64,000 nt of DNA from Allofustis seminis DSM 15817 (GCF_000374325.1 NZ_KB894079.1:156910-220909), one strand, 5' to 3'. Shown: positions 16,610 through 24,829, counted from the stretch's first letter. Notes: generated by a model from the sequence alone, not told the origin. Numbers and translations: made by a program.

Positions 16610-17182
16610 ATGAAAAAATTGTTGATGAGTGGATACCGCTCGTATGAACTGCAAATTTTTTCTGAACAGGATATAAAATTAAAATATTTGAAAGCTTATT
16701 TAAAAAATGAACTCAAGCGATTAATTGAAGAAGGGTGGGGATGGTTTATTTGCTCTGGACAATTAGGGGTAGAGCAGTGGAGTGCGGAAGTCGTCAATGA
16801 TCTAAAAATGGAGTACCCCCATATAAAGTTAGCGATATTTTTGCCATATATGGACTTTGGTCATAATTGGAATGAAGATCATCAGCAGAAATTACAACTT
16901 TTATTACATCAAGCTGACTATGTGAACTACACCTCCAAACATCCCTACACTTCTCCAACACAACTCAGTGCCAATCAACAATTTCTTATACACCACACTG
17001 ATGGACTTTTATTCATTTATGATGAAGAATATCCTGGTAAAGCGAAGTATTTAAAACAGACCATTGAGCGCATGAATTTAGAAAGAGAGTATTCCATTAT
17101 GCAAACGCATTTGAGCGAGTTAGAATTATTTGTAGCAGATCATCCTCATTTGTTTTCGCAAAAACCGAATTCCGACTTTTAA
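16610..17182 (+). CDS. ypsA: YpsA-like SLOG/DUF1273 protein
   Basis: 190 residues from ATG 16610 with AGGAG upstream. The Rossmann-like SLOG fold is visible as SGYRSYEL near the N-terminus, GWGWFICSGQLGVEQWSAEV (about 44-63), LAIFLPYMDFGHNWNEDHQ and NQQFLIHHTDGLLFIYDEEYPGKAKY. SLOG proteins are thought to bind nucleotide-related ligands. In B. subtilis and S. aureus YpsA is linked to cell division together with GpsB. Here gpsB is the next gene, with its own extended -10 promoter between them. Confidence 0.85.
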   Translation: MKKLLMSGYRSYELQIFSEQDIKLKYLKAYLKNELKRLIEEGWGWFICSGQLGVEQWSAEVVNDLKMEYPHIKLAIFLPYMDFGHNWNEDHQQKLQLLLHQADYVNYTSKHPYTSPTQLSANQQFLIHHTDGLLFIYDEEYPGKAKYLKQTIERMNLEREYSIMQTHLSELELFVADHPHLFSQKPNSDF

Positions 17183-17196
17183 ATCCGTATAAAAGT

Positions 17197-17205
17197 TGCT
17201 ATAAT
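17197..17205 (+). promoter_or_regulatory. extended -10 promoter for gpsB
   Basis: TGCTATAAT (TATAAT at 17200-17205) lies 38 nt before the GTG start, between ypsA and gpsB. Confidence 0.65.
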
Positions 17206-17243
17206 AATAAATAGCATAATGACAATTAACTGGGGTGAATTCC

Positions 17244-17585
17244 GTGAGAAAATTAACACAACGAAAAATATTGGATAAAGTATTTGATACCAAATTTAAA
17301 GGCTATAATCCCGAAGAAGTCGATCAATTTTTAGATATTATTATTCGTGATTATCGCTCTTATGATGAAGAAATCGAGAAATTGCGGGAAGAAAATGAAC
17401 GCCTTATCAAAAAATTGGAAGCTGTTGATGAAGAGCCAGCCGTAAAAGAGCAGACAATTGTAGCATCGGCTCCTTCTTCCGTAACAAATTTTGATGTGTT
17501 GAAACGTCTCTCCAATTTGGAACGTGAAGTATTCGGATCAAAACTTGAAGAAGAATCACCTGCCCAACCATCAGATGATCAATAA
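17244..17585 (+). CDS. gpsB: GpsB cell-division/cell-wall coordinator (DivIVA-like)
   Basis: 113 residues. GpsB is a small coiled-coil adaptor that links penicillin-binding proteins and division proteins at the septum. The DivIVA-type N-terminal domain (FDTKFKGYNPEEVDQFLDII, about 14-33) precedes a coiled coil (EEIEKLREENERLIKKLEAV), an acidic linker and a C-terminal trimerisation helix (FDVLKRLSNLEREVFG). The start is taken as GTG 17244, eight bases after GGGG; another GTG at 17235 overlaps that site. It lies directly before rnpB, the arrangement seen in Bacillus (ypsB-rnpB-ypsC). Confidence 0.9.
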   Translation: MRKLTQRKILDKVFDTKFKGYNPEEVDQFLDIIIRDYRSYDEEIEKLREENERLIKKLEAVDEEPAVKEQTIVASAPSSVTNFDVLKRLSNLEREVFGSKLEEESPAQPSDDQ

Positions 17586-17589
17586 AAAA

Positions 17590-17977
17590 CAACATGTAAT
17601 TTATGGATAATTGCGCGTGTATACGTGAGGAAAGTCCATGCTCACACAAGCTGAGATGCTTGTAGTGTTCGTGCATAGTGAAACCATAAGCTATGGCTCT
17701 ATTGTTTGCAATAGATGATGGCAGCAAAAAAAGCTAACCCTATAAGGTATGCTTGAGTATGCTTGAAAGTGCCACAGTGACGAAGTGACTAAGGAAACTT
17801 AGCCAGTGGAACGCGGTAAACCCCACGAGTGAGCAACCCAAACAAAGGTAGGGGCACTTTTATCCCGAAAATGAACGGAGATAAGAGGTTGCAATCGCAA
17901 CAGACAGATAATTATCGTCAAAAAATCCGCCTATGATTTTTTGATACAGAACATGGCTTATAGTAAATTACATGTTA
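17590..17977 (+). ncRNA. rnpB: RNase P RNA, B-type
   Basis: The signature GAGGAAAGTCC (near 17627) and ATGCTCACAC follow, then GTGCCACAGTGACGAAG, TGGAACGCGGTAAACCCC and GGTAGGGG. All match the Bacillus-type RNase P RNA in order. The ends are set by P1: ACATGTAATTTA (17592-17603) pairs with TAAATTACATGT (17964-17975). The catalytic RNA matures tRNA 5' ends. A frame entering from inside the 3' part of this RNA (17941) joins that of rlmL, but it is not coding. Confidence 0.95.
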
Positions 17978-18001
17978 TCTTTAAAGATAGAATAGGCAGA
18001 T

Positions 18002-18046
18002 TAAATCCTCCTACGATTTCGATATTGCTGGGGGATTTATTTTTTG
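18002..18046 (+). terminator. terminator of rnpB
   Basis: Ten-bp arms (18002-18011 and 18030-18039; TAAATCCTCC with GGGGGATTTA) followed by a T run, between rnpB and rlmL. Confidence 0.8.
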
Positions 18047-18081
18047 AGCATTTTTATGCTTCTTTTAGAAAGGAAGTTTCT

Positions 18082-19215
18082 ATGAATCAAAGAAAATATC
18101 AACTCATCGCCACATGTGCAGCAGGAGTTGAAGGATTAGTAGGAGACGAACTGCGACAACTAGGGTATGACGTTCAAGTTGAAAATGGTCGCGTTCGTTT
18201 TGAAGGAACACAAAAAGATATTGCTAAGACCAATCTATGGCTACGTATTGCTGACCGTGTCAAAATTATTATCGGAGAATTTCAAGCATACACCTTTGAT
18301 GAATTATTCGAAAAAACTAAAAGCCTCCCTTGGGAAGAATATATTCCAATGAATGGGGCGTTCCCAGTTGCTGGAAAATCTATTCAGTCCAAGCTCCACA
18401 GCGTTCCAGATGTTCAGCGATTAGTGAATAAAGCCATTGCCGAAAGAATCAAACAGATCTATCATCGTCGCGGTATGTTGCCAGAAACAGGTGCAAAATA
18501 TCCGATTGAAGTCGCACTTCGTAAAGACCATGTCCTTATAACGTTAGATACAACAGGAGATGGTCTATTCAAAAGAGGCTACCGCACAGAAAAGGGTGGT
18601 GCACCACTCAAAGAAAATTTGGCTGCCGCATTAGTTAAATTAACAACATGGACCCCAGATCGCCCTTTCGTAGACCCTACATGTGGTTCGGGAACAATTG
18701 CGATTGAAGCTGCTATGATAGGACTTAATATTGCACCAGGATTTAATCGTGATTTTTTATGTGAAAGCTGGGAATTAATGGATCCCAATGTATGGGAAGA
18801 AGTACGAGCAGAAGCAGAAGAGCTTGCAGATTATGATCAAGAATTGGATATTTTGGCTTTTGATATTGACGGTCGCATGATTGCAATTGCAAAGGCTAAT
18901 GCTGAGGCTGCGGGATTAGGTTATGCTATCGAATTTAAACAAATGCAAGTTGCCGATTTCAAAACAGACAAATCTTTTGGAATTATCGTATCGAATCCGC
19001 CATACGGTGAACGACTGAGTGATAGTGAAGCTGTGCACAAATTGTATCGCCAAATGGGAGAAGTATTTGCCCCTCTTAAAAATTGGAGTAAATATATCTT
19101 AACAAGTGACTTAGAGTTTGAGAAATATTATGGTAATAAAGCTACCAAAAAGCGGAAATTATATAATGGCCCACTGCGTACAGATTATTTCCAATATTGG
19201 GGCAAACGTTACTAA
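18082..19215 (+). CDS. rlmL: THUMP-domain 23S rRNA guanine-N2 methyltransferase (YpsC/RlmL type)
   Basis: 377 residues from ATG 18082 (AAAGGAAG upstream). An N-terminal ferredoxin-like/THUMP region (about 1-160, YQLIATCAAGVEGLVGDEL) precedes a class I SAM methyltransferase with the binding loop FVDPTCGSGTIAIEAA (about 194-209) and the catalytic SNPPYGERL (about 303-311). Such enzymes make m2G in 23S rRNA. Length is that of the Gram-positive single-domain form, without the RlmK half found in E. coli. It lies behind the rnpB terminator. Confidence 0.88.
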   Translation: MNQRKYQLIATCAAGVEGLVGDELRQLGYDVQVENGRVRFEGTQKDIAKTNLWLRIADRVKIIIGEFQAYTFDELFEKTKSLPWEEYIPMNGAFPVAGKSIQSKLHSVPDVQRLVNKAIAERIKQIYHRRGMLPETGAKYPIEVALRKDHVLITLDTTGDGLFKRGYRTEKGGAPLKENLAAALVKLTTWTPDRPFVDPTCGSGTIAIEAAMIGLNIAPGFNRDFLCESWELMDPNVWEEVRAEAEELADYDQELDILAFDIDGRMIAIAKANAEAAGLGYAIEFKQMQVADFKTDKSFGIIVSNPPYGERLSDSEAVHKLYRQMGEVFAPLKNWSKYILTSDLEFEKYYGNKATKKRKLYNGPLRTDYFQYWGKRY

Positions 19216-19233
19216 TTTCAGAAAGAGGTTATT

Positions 19234-19893
19234 ATGAAACAAATATTTTCAAAAAATTATTTATATAAAGTGTTTATCTTTTTTATAATGGTCATTGTGT
19301 TCGCTTTTAGTGGATCGTTATCCATTAAAGCAAATGTTGGTCTTGGTGCATGGGATGCAGTCTCTCGATCGCTTTCTTATGTCACTTCGATTAAAATTGG
19401 CACACTGATTATGATATTAAATGCACTTTGTGTATTGGGACAAATTATCTTACTCCGTAGCAAATTTAACTGGATAAATATATTACAATTTGCTGTCAGT
19501 TTTACAGTGGGTACTTTTTTCAATTTCTTTTATTATGATGTACTTGCAGCATTTGATACAGAGCAATATATGGTACGCGTACTGATGCTCGTGGTTGCCT
19601 GTGTACTTATGGCAATGTCCTTGAGTATCATTGTTACATTAGATGTCATCGGAATGCCAGTAGAGTTCTTCTGTGCAGCTATTGCACGTGTATTGGATAT
19701 GGATTTTGGAAAAGTTCGCCAATACTATGATTTTGTAACGATGGCTCTTGTCATCATATTAACATTAATTTTTAAAACCCCCCTAACTATTCGTGAAGGA
19801 ACGCTCATTATCGCATTATTACTTGGTCCCATGATTACATTTTTCATTCCTTATGCTGAATCCTTATTAATTAAAATAGGAGCCATTCAATAG
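19234..19893 (+). CDS. YczE/YitT-type membrane protein
   Basis: 219 residues with about five or six hydrophobic helices. Motifs of the YczE/YyaS group are visible: SIKANVGLGAWDAVSRSL (about 30-47), a repeat-like IVTLDVIGMPVEFFCAAIA, and an amphipathic FGKVRQYYDF. Substrate and role are unknown. It follows rlmL by 18 nt with AGAAAGAGG, so it may be co-transcribed; a strong terminator comes about 95 nt later. Confidence 0.75.
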   Translation: MKQIFSKNYLYKVFIFFIMVIVFAFSGSLSIKANVGLGAWDAVSRSLSYVTSIKIGTLIMILNALCVLGQIILLRSKFNWINILQFAVSFTVGTFFNFFYYDVLAAFDTEQYMVRVLMLVVACVLMAMSLSIIVTLDVIGMPVEFFCAAIARVLDMDFGKVRQYYDFVTMALVIILTLIFKTPLTIREGTLIIALLLGPMITFFIPYAESLLIKIGAIQ

Positions 19894-19987
19894 GACTATA
19901 TTAGATTTATGTGTAGATAGACTAGACAGAAGAGTAGGAAATAAATTATTGAATATTCTTTTTCTGGTAAAAAATAAAGAACAGCAA

Positions 19988-20035
19988 TAAAAACACCGCA
20001 AGTTTTGACTAAAATTTGCGGTGTTTTACTTTTTT
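19988..20035. terminator. long hairpin terminator after the YczE-like gene
   Basis: AAAACACCGCAAG(TTTT) pairs with (AAAA)TTTGCGGTGTTTT across the tetraloop GACT, a stem of about 17 bp, then TACTTTTTT. Confidence 0.85.
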
Positions 20036-20080
20036 AAAATAGAAGTACAAGCGCTTTCTGAGTATAGATAATCCTATATA

Positions 20081-20143
20081 TCACCATTTTATCTCAGATC
20101 CTGACAGACAATCTTCAAGCAGTGTATTTAATCCTTTGAAGGG
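20081..20143 (-). pseudogene. C-terminal scrap of a Phd/YefM-like antitoxin
   Basis: The minus strand reads PFKGLNTLLEDCLSGSEIKW followed by a stop. This aligns with the C-terminus of the complete antitoxin at 21001-21249 (EGLNTSLDDCISESKVAW, stop). Nothing upstream continues the family. It is a remnant of a second, diverged antitoxin gene about 0.9 kb away. Confidence 0.6.
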
Positions 20144-20340
20144 TCAAGGTACTAAGGAGTGTCCAGTAGAAGGTGCTGACTTTATTTTTTATTAGGATTC
20201 TTTACTTTTATTTAAGATACCTCTATAATTAGATTCATACAGAGATTCCCTCATTTTGTTGGGCAATTGGAGCCCTTCCACTTGAAGGAAATGCTCTGTT
20301 TTTTCGTTTTAGATCAAATAAATGTTGATCCACAAGTGTG
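20144..20340. other. noncoding stretch with terminator-like hairpin (20268-20303)
   Basis: No gene supported. A GAGC...GCTC stem with an inner CCTTC/GAAGG hairpin (20270-20296) is followed by TGTTTTTTC on the plus strand. It looks like the end of a lost gene or of a small RNA. Confidence 0.4.
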
Positions 20341-20660
20341 TAGATAAGTAAGATACGTTAAGGGGATAAATCCCCTTAATATGACGTTTTTTGACAATTA
20401 AATAACGTTGTGGTAAAGAAACAACCCAAATAATTCTTAGACGTGGGGCTTCCCGAGAGGCAGATGACGTGACACATCTAAATCAAGATCAGCACAGGTC
20501 TATTCCTTGAAGAAACAAGGTGCTATTGTCGTGATAAGTATACCGAAGCGAGAGCTTCACCATCGACTATGACCTTGCTATGAGGCACAGCGTGCGGAGC
20601 GAGATCGGAGACGCTTACCGATAGACAAAAACTGTCGGGCGAATGAAATACACTTATAAA
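20341..20660. other. structured noncoding region of unknown role
   Basis: No convincing reading frame on either strand. A 10-bp inverted repeat (TTAAGGGGAT/ATCCCCTTAA, near 20358-20379) followed by TATGACGTTTTTTG is terminator-like. From about 20440 to 20640 the sequence is richer in G+C than its flanks and holds several hairpins: GAAGC-GAGA-GCTTC (20544-20557), AGCGT...ACGCT (about 20589-20615) and CCGATAG/CTGTCGG around ACAAAAA (20618-20638). It could be a structured RNA, a plasmid origin or transfer origin remnant, or mobile-element end. I cannot decide. Confidence 0.4.
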
Positions 20661-20741
20661 AATATAAAATAAACTATTAGTAGATGATATGGTTTAATAA
20701 ATAGGAGTGCTTCATTTTGTATTGTAAGTGCGATATTTGTT

Positions 20742-20816
20742 ATCCTTATAGGGTAACATAAGATATAATTGATACATCCTATATTTTTTTATTCTTATAG
20801 GGTTACATAATATATA
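20742..20816. repeat. 26-bp imperfect direct repeat pair
   Basis: Copies at 20742-20767 and 20791-20816 share 23 of 26 bases (core CTTATAGGGT.ACATAA), offset 49 bp. The first runs into AGATATAATTGATAC, which includes a TATAAT. These may be operator or iteron copies of a lost replicon. Confidence 0.55.
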
Positions 20817-20875
20817 TTATACGAAGCGAATAGTTTTACATCAACTGCCTCAACGGTTGTCATGCCCTCTTTGTA

Positions 20876-21001
20876 TTAATGAAAGTCTATTATTCTCTCT
20901 GGACACTCTACAGTAGTTTTTAATCTGAAATCGTAGCGTGGTGGTGTTTGAAATGGTTTTTCTCTAACAAGTGCTATATTAGTGTAGACAACGTTATACA
21001 T
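20876..21001 (-). pseudogene. internally deleted RelE/YoeB-type toxin remnant
   Basis: A 41-codon frame starts at an ATG that overlaps the antitoxin stop (TAATG), the standard coupling for this kind of pair. It begins MYNVVYTNIALV and continues REKPFQTPPRYDF. In intact toxins these two motifs are separated by about 25 residues (helix region), and the catalytic C-terminal strands follow. Here the middle is missing and the end (LKTTVECPERIIDFH) does not match, so the toxin is very likely inactive. Confidence 0.6.
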
Positions 21002-21249
21002 TACCACGCTACCTTAGACTCTGAAATGCAATCATCAAGCGAGGTATTCAATCCTTCTATAATTTTTTCTTTTGTTGCAGGCATAGAAGATAAATATAAA
21101 CTTTCCGTCATACTGTTGTATTTTTCTTCACTCAAAAGCACCACATTTTCCTCTTTGGTACTGATATTGACCGGCTCATTATATTTTATTGTCTGCTTCA
21201 ATATCTTAAAAATATTCTTTCTAAAATTTGTGATGTTAATATTTAGCAT
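21001..21249 (-). CDS. Phd/YefM-family antitoxin (toxin partner broken)
   Basis: 82 residues with the family layout: an N-terminal DNA-binding fold (MLNINITNFRKNIFKILKQTI), a conserved EPVNISTKEENVVLLSEEKYNSM segment typical of Phd/YefM, and an acidic C-terminal toxin-binding tail (EGLNTSLDDCISESKVAW). AGAGGTG lies before the ATG. It would bind its own promoter and neutralise an mRNA-cutting toxin. The following toxin frame is deleted internally, so this is an orphan or near-orphan antitoxin. Confidence 0.8.
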   Translation of the reverse strand: MLNINITNFRKNIFKILKQTIKYNEPVNISTKEENVVLLSEEKYNSMTESLYLSSMPATKEKIIEGLNTSLDDCISESKVAW

Positions 21250-21274
21250 GATTTACACCTCTTTTATACATACA

Positions 21275-21412
21275 TTATAAGACGTTAGAGCGTTTCACAG
21301 TTCTACCATCTAAGTTTTTAATAACCCAGTGCTTGATAACTTTTACTGTATTATTTTTATCGAGTTTCTTTAAAGCGTTGAATGCGGAGTATGCAAATTC
21401 TACTCTGTACAT
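21275..21412 (-). pseudogene. truncated RelE-type toxin, N-terminal half
   Basis: 45 codons from ATG 21412: MYRVEFAYSAFNALKKLDK, then VIKHWVIKNLDGRTVKRSN and a stop. The N-terminus fits the RelE/ParE pattern (MYxVEFxxSAxKALKKLDK). The C-terminal half with catalytic residues is absent. It ends just upstream of the Phd/YefM antitoxin gene in the same orientation. Confidence 0.6.
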
Positions 21413-21570
21413 GATTAAGCATCCAACATTTCATAAACTTCTGTACGACCATACTTTTTCTCGTGTTTATCCTTTTTGTGAGTTTGTGAGCCTCTAAAAT
21501 TATCGTTTCGTCAAGCACAAACTCTTCTTAAAGCTTATTCACGATAAGCTATTTGATAAGTAGTCATGAT
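21413..21570 (-). pseudogene. decayed antitoxin ahead of the truncated RelE
   Basis: A start-like MTTYQIAYRE (ATG near 21565) is soon stopped. A separate frame reads KDKHEKKYGRTEVYEMLDA and ends with TAA, one base before the ATG-containing TCATG of the RelE fragment. The ending VYEMLDA and position fit a RelB/DinJ-type antitoxin, but the middle is destroyed. Low confidence. Confidence 0.4.
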
Positions 21571-21643
21571 GACGCTCTCCATAATTATTGTATTGCTTAT
21601 ATTACAAATGCTATATATTGCCCAATTATTTGTCAAGTACTGC

Positions 21644-23466
21644 CTAAATTTTTTGACATTCCATGGTCACATAGCGTTGGGTTTGGCGGTCGTAAATCTT
21701 AAAGTGGGCATGGTCCATTGTAATGGTTTCGCCGCTTTCAGCGTCCACTTTCACCACTTGGAGGCGTTGGCGGATCGGTTGATTTTCCACATTTAAGTAA
21801 TACGTCCAACGGTCTTGCGTTAACCCTTGGGTGATCGTTGTCATAGGATAATACCCTGCGGGAGTACGCTCTTTTAGCGTATACGTATCCAAGCGTAACC
21901 AATCACTTTCAGCAGCCCTTGTTTGTCAGTGGTAAGTGTTTGAATCAGGCGACCCATAGGGTCTAAGACCTCAAATACAATCCCTGCCAGTGGGGGCTTG
22001 ACCCCCTCATTTTGATAATCACGGTCATCGACTTTGGTGATATGAATTTTAGCTTTCATCGGTTCATTTGTAATCGTGACGGTGGTTGTTTGTTGTGGGG
22101 TGATGGTAATGCTTTTCGGACTTTTTAGCGGACGATAATTTTTCGGGGCTTTGAGTTCATGCAAGGTGTAGTCGCCCATCGGAATATCTTTAAAGACGAA
22201 TTTCCCGTTGCGATCCGTTGTGGCACGGGCAATAGTTTTTGTCCCGTCCTTTAAGACAAAGACCGCTCCCTCTAAAGGCTGTCCCGTTTCAATGTCCTTT
22301 TTATTCCCTTCTAAATCTCCTGTTCGTTTAAAAAATTTAGCGGAAATCTTGACCGATTGAATCGGGTCAGTTTTCATATCAGGTGCAACAAGCTGTTGTA
22401 GTTCTGGACGAGGAGGTAAAAATAAAAACATAGGACGAATCATATCATTTGTTTTAACCGTTGTATTGACCGTTACGGTCTTATCCAGCGGTGCAGATAG
22501 CCAGAAGTCTTGCGAACCTTTAAGGGTAACCTTGCCCGTCTGGGTTTTCCCATCACGGGTATGAAGTGTTACACCACTTGGGAGTGAAAAGCTGAGCGTA
22601 GTATTTTTAACGCCTGATACTTTGTACCAGTCCGTCACTTGACGCTTGGTTTTCCCGATAGTGGCGGTTTGATTTGGGGAGCTAATGCTTAATTTTCCAA
22701 AAGGAGCCGTTTTGTCTTTTGCTTTTTGAAGCAATTTATCGACTCCAGCGTCTTGGACATGGTATGCCATATTACCTGCTTGAATATTTAAGGCAATATG
22801 GGTTCGCACATAGTTTGCCCCCGGTTTATCCCAGCCCCACTGATGAGCATAATAGATAATATTAAAAATACCCTCATCTTCATAAGGTTTTTTTATATAG
22901 CTATCATTGGCTGGAAATTTTTTCTTGTTCTCTAAACAATACGCTAATTTTCCATTGACCGTAATATAAGGACAGGCATAGCGTTCTCCCCGTTGATCGG
23001 TAAAGGAATAGCTACCCAATGAGTTGGCATTGTATCCACTTGCCCGTAAGACTTGAATGGACATTAAGGGATCACTGATTTCAAGTGCGGGTTCTTCTTC
23101 ATCTTCTGCTTCCACCATCGGTGGCGCTTGACTCTCCTGTTCTTTTCCTAATGTTTTCTCTTTGGCTTCTTTTGTTTCAGGAGCAGTAGCTTCATTTTCC
23201 CCTGTGGGGGTTAGGGTTTCGTCCTCTACTGAATGAACAACGGATGGTATTTCTTCATCCGCTATGATTTCAGTTGAGTTCCTCTCAGATGGATCGTTCG
23301 CTTCAGGCAGCGACTGAATGACTTCAATCGGTTCTGCCGTCCGCTCGGACGGTTCACTTGCCCAAGCATTTAAGGGCAAGACTCCCGTTAGCGTAATGAT
23401 CCCTAAAAGGAGCGACGCTAACCACTTCTGAAACACTTTGTGTGGTGTTGACATAAAATGTGTCAT
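21644..23466 (-). pseudogene. Cna-B/thioester-type surface adhesin, frameshifted and truncated
   Basis: The first frame (23466 or ATG 23454 to 21874) has a signal peptide (WLASLLLGIITLTGVLPLNAWAS), an acidic Pro/Glu linker, an N-terminal adhesin domain with YCLENKKKFP and RTHIALNIQAG (TQxA-like region but with His for Gln), and Cna-B repeats (GQPLEGAVFVLKDG, GDYTLHELKAPKNY, LAGIVFEVLD). A one-base loss in the run of A near 21905 shifts the frame; restoring it gives KSDWLRLDTYTLKERTPAGYYP in the second frame, which continues another repeat to 21644. It then stops in AT-rich DNA, so the remaining repeats and LPxTG anchor are lost. G+C is visibly higher than in the flanks. Confidence 0.8.
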
Positions 23467-23490
23467 CCTTTCTTTTTGATTTTTTGTATT

Positions 23491-23525
23491 AAAAAAACAC
23501 GCCTATTTAAAATAAACGTGTTAGT
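23491..23525 (-). terminator. terminator of the lipoprotein gene
   Basis: Arms AACACG/CGTGTT (23496-23501, 23517-23522) followed on the minus strand by TTTTTTT, between the lipoprotein gene and the adhesin. Confidence 0.65.
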
Positions 23526-23557
23526 GAAATACCATATTAAATTTTTAAAGTCAGTGA

Positions 23558-24187
23558 TTAATCGTTATTGTAGTTAAAGTCAGCAAACAATGAGTCATAT
23601 TCACTTTGATTCATTTTTGTTGTAATTTCCCATTCTTCAGTTGTTCCACCATGGGCGGATTCAAATTCATTTACTTTTTCAGCTTCAAAAGTCCATGAAC
23701 TTCCCCCGCTATTTGTATTACTTGTACTTGCGGCAGCTGTTGATGACGTATCGTGACTTGATTCAGTTGGCGTACTGGTCGCTCCACTGCCTGTATGGGC
23801 ACTGGCGACCGCTGAAGATGTGGTATGATGAACTTCACTATCAGTCGTCCCCTGTGTGGCAACGGCAGGATCATGCTCTGTCATTTCTGCCTTAGCAGGG
23901 GCGGTATGTTGAGCTGCCTCTGCCAATTGGGTGTCTGACAATTGACTCTTGTCTTCTTTTTTGGCACTCGCACTGACCACCGTGGAGGTGTCGCCCGTTA
24001 AGAGGGCAATCTCTGCCAATTTATGTTCTTCCAATGTTTGCTGTTGCTGTGCTTGATAAGTTTTTTGAATTAATGCCTCAGATACCCCTGCCTGTTGTCC
24101 TGATGGCTTACATGCCACTAAACCTGTGCCTAAAAGACACAACACTACCCCAAGGGTTAAGGAATGTAATGACTGTAAAGGTTTCAT
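23558..24187 (-). CDS. Ser/Thr-rich lipoprotein of unknown function
   Basis: 209 residues. The signal sequence ends in a lipobox LVAC (Cys about 26). A Gln/Ala/Glu-rich helical segment (about 38-75) is followed by a long low-complexity Ser/Thr/Ala/His stretch (about 90-165), which would form an extended wall-spanning stalk. A short acidic C-terminal motif follows (EWEITTKMNQSEYDSLFADFNY). AGGAGG precedes the ATG. It shares the G+C-richer composition of the adhesin downstream, so both probably came from one conjugative element or plasmid. No function recognised. Confidence 0.7.
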   Translation of the reverse strand: MKPLQSLHSLTLGVVLCLLGTGLVACKPSGQQAGVSEALIQKTYQAQQQQTLEEHKLAEIALLTGDTSTVVSASAKKEDKSQLSDTQLAEAAQHTAPAKAEMTEHDPAVATQGTTDSEVHHTTSSAVASAHTGSGATSTPTESSHDTSSTAAASTSNTNSGGSSWTFEAEKVNEFESAHGGTTEEWEITTKMNQSEYDSLFADFNYNND

Positions 24188-24253
24188 GATAATGTCCTCC
24201 TTTTAATTTTTAGGGTTCACTTAAAACATTTAGACACAGGGGTGTTCACACTC

Positions 24254-24282
24254 AGTGTAGCACACCTCTTGCCTAAAACCAA
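24254..24282 (-). promoter_or_regulatory. promoter of the lipoprotein gene
   Basis: On the minus strand: TTGGTT (24282-24277), 17-nt spacer, TGC-TACACT (-10 at 24259-24254), about 65 nt before the ATG. Confidence 0.5.
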
Positions 24283-24285
24283 GCT

Positions 24286-24591
24286 TTATTCCAACAAAAT
24301 ATCGGGATTATGAATAAGCTCCGCAAGATCTGCCGACAGTTCCGCTTGCCCCATCGACTGCTGGGAACGTCCATAGTCTAAAAATAAACGCTTGAATGCC
24401 ATAAAGAGATAGTCGTTCGGACGCTGAACCTGTCCTTGACGAATCTGATACATGCACGATTTAAACGTTTTCGCCAGCATTTGGTGTAAGTATGACCCGC
24501 TAGGATCAATCTCAAAACCCACACCCAAACTATAGCCCAAGTCTTTCTCCGCCGACTGCTGTGCAAACATCACCTTATCCGCATAAAGCGG
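24286..24591 (-). pseudogene. C-terminal tail of a gene from a mobile element
   Basis: A frame opening after a stop at 24592-24594 and reading PLYADKVMFAQQSAEKDLGY, then MYQIRQGQVQRPNDYLFMAFKRLF to the end. It has the G+C-richer composition of the adhesin block, while the DNA to its right turns AT-rich at about 24585. This, and the lack of a good start, make it the cut-off end of a longer protein. Family not recognised. Confidence 0.5.
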
Positions 24592-24822
24592 TTATAATAT
24601 CTAAAAAAACTATAATTCTTTATAGAAAGTATCTCAAAACGATTCTGTTATAATACAGATGATTTATAAAAATTAAAACTTTCATTCACTTGTTGAATGG
24701 AAACTTAAATGCTATGAAATCAACCTTTTTAAAAAGAAAAACAGCCTAAGTTTTAAAAATTGTTAAGGTTTAATTTTGCTTTTTTTCGTAAAATGATTAT
24801 AATAAAAGCGTATTCATTTACT
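24592..24822 (+). promoter_or_regulatory. ppdK upstream region with two candidate promoters
   Basis: AT-rich, no gene seen. Candidate 1: TGTTATAAT at 24646-24654, set in a small palindrome. Candidate 2, nearer: TTGCTT (24776-24781), 16-nt spacer, TATAAT (24798-24803), predicting a start near 24810. A CATTCA/TGAATG hairpin lies near 24693-24709. Confidence 0.55.
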
Positions 24823-24829
24823 AAGGAGG
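24823..24829 (+). promoter_or_regulatory. orphan Shine-Dalgarno near the 5' end of ppdK mRNA
   Basis: AAGGAGG lies about 13 nt from the predicted transcription start and 61 nt before the true ppdK ATG, which has its own AGGAGG (24880-24885). The only ATG nearby (24831) is one base away, too close for normal initiation. This fits a stabilising (STAB-SD) element as known in Bacillus cryIIIA; inferred only. Confidence 0.4.

Noticed and set aside
17941-18081. N-terminal extension of rlmL
   Set aside because: It starts inside the 3' part of RNase P RNA and crosses the rnpB terminator; ATG 18082 has a good ribosome site and the family N-terminus.
20046-20059. cre-like sequence (ACAAGCGCTTTCTG)
   Set aside because: It lies beyond a strong terminator with no promoter or gene start next to it, so CcpA control of a gene here is not supported.
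21566-21796. Plus-strand frame of 76 codons overlapping the adhesin remnant
   Set aside because: It is antisense to the Cna-B repeat, with no ribosome site; the minus-strand reading has clear family motifs.
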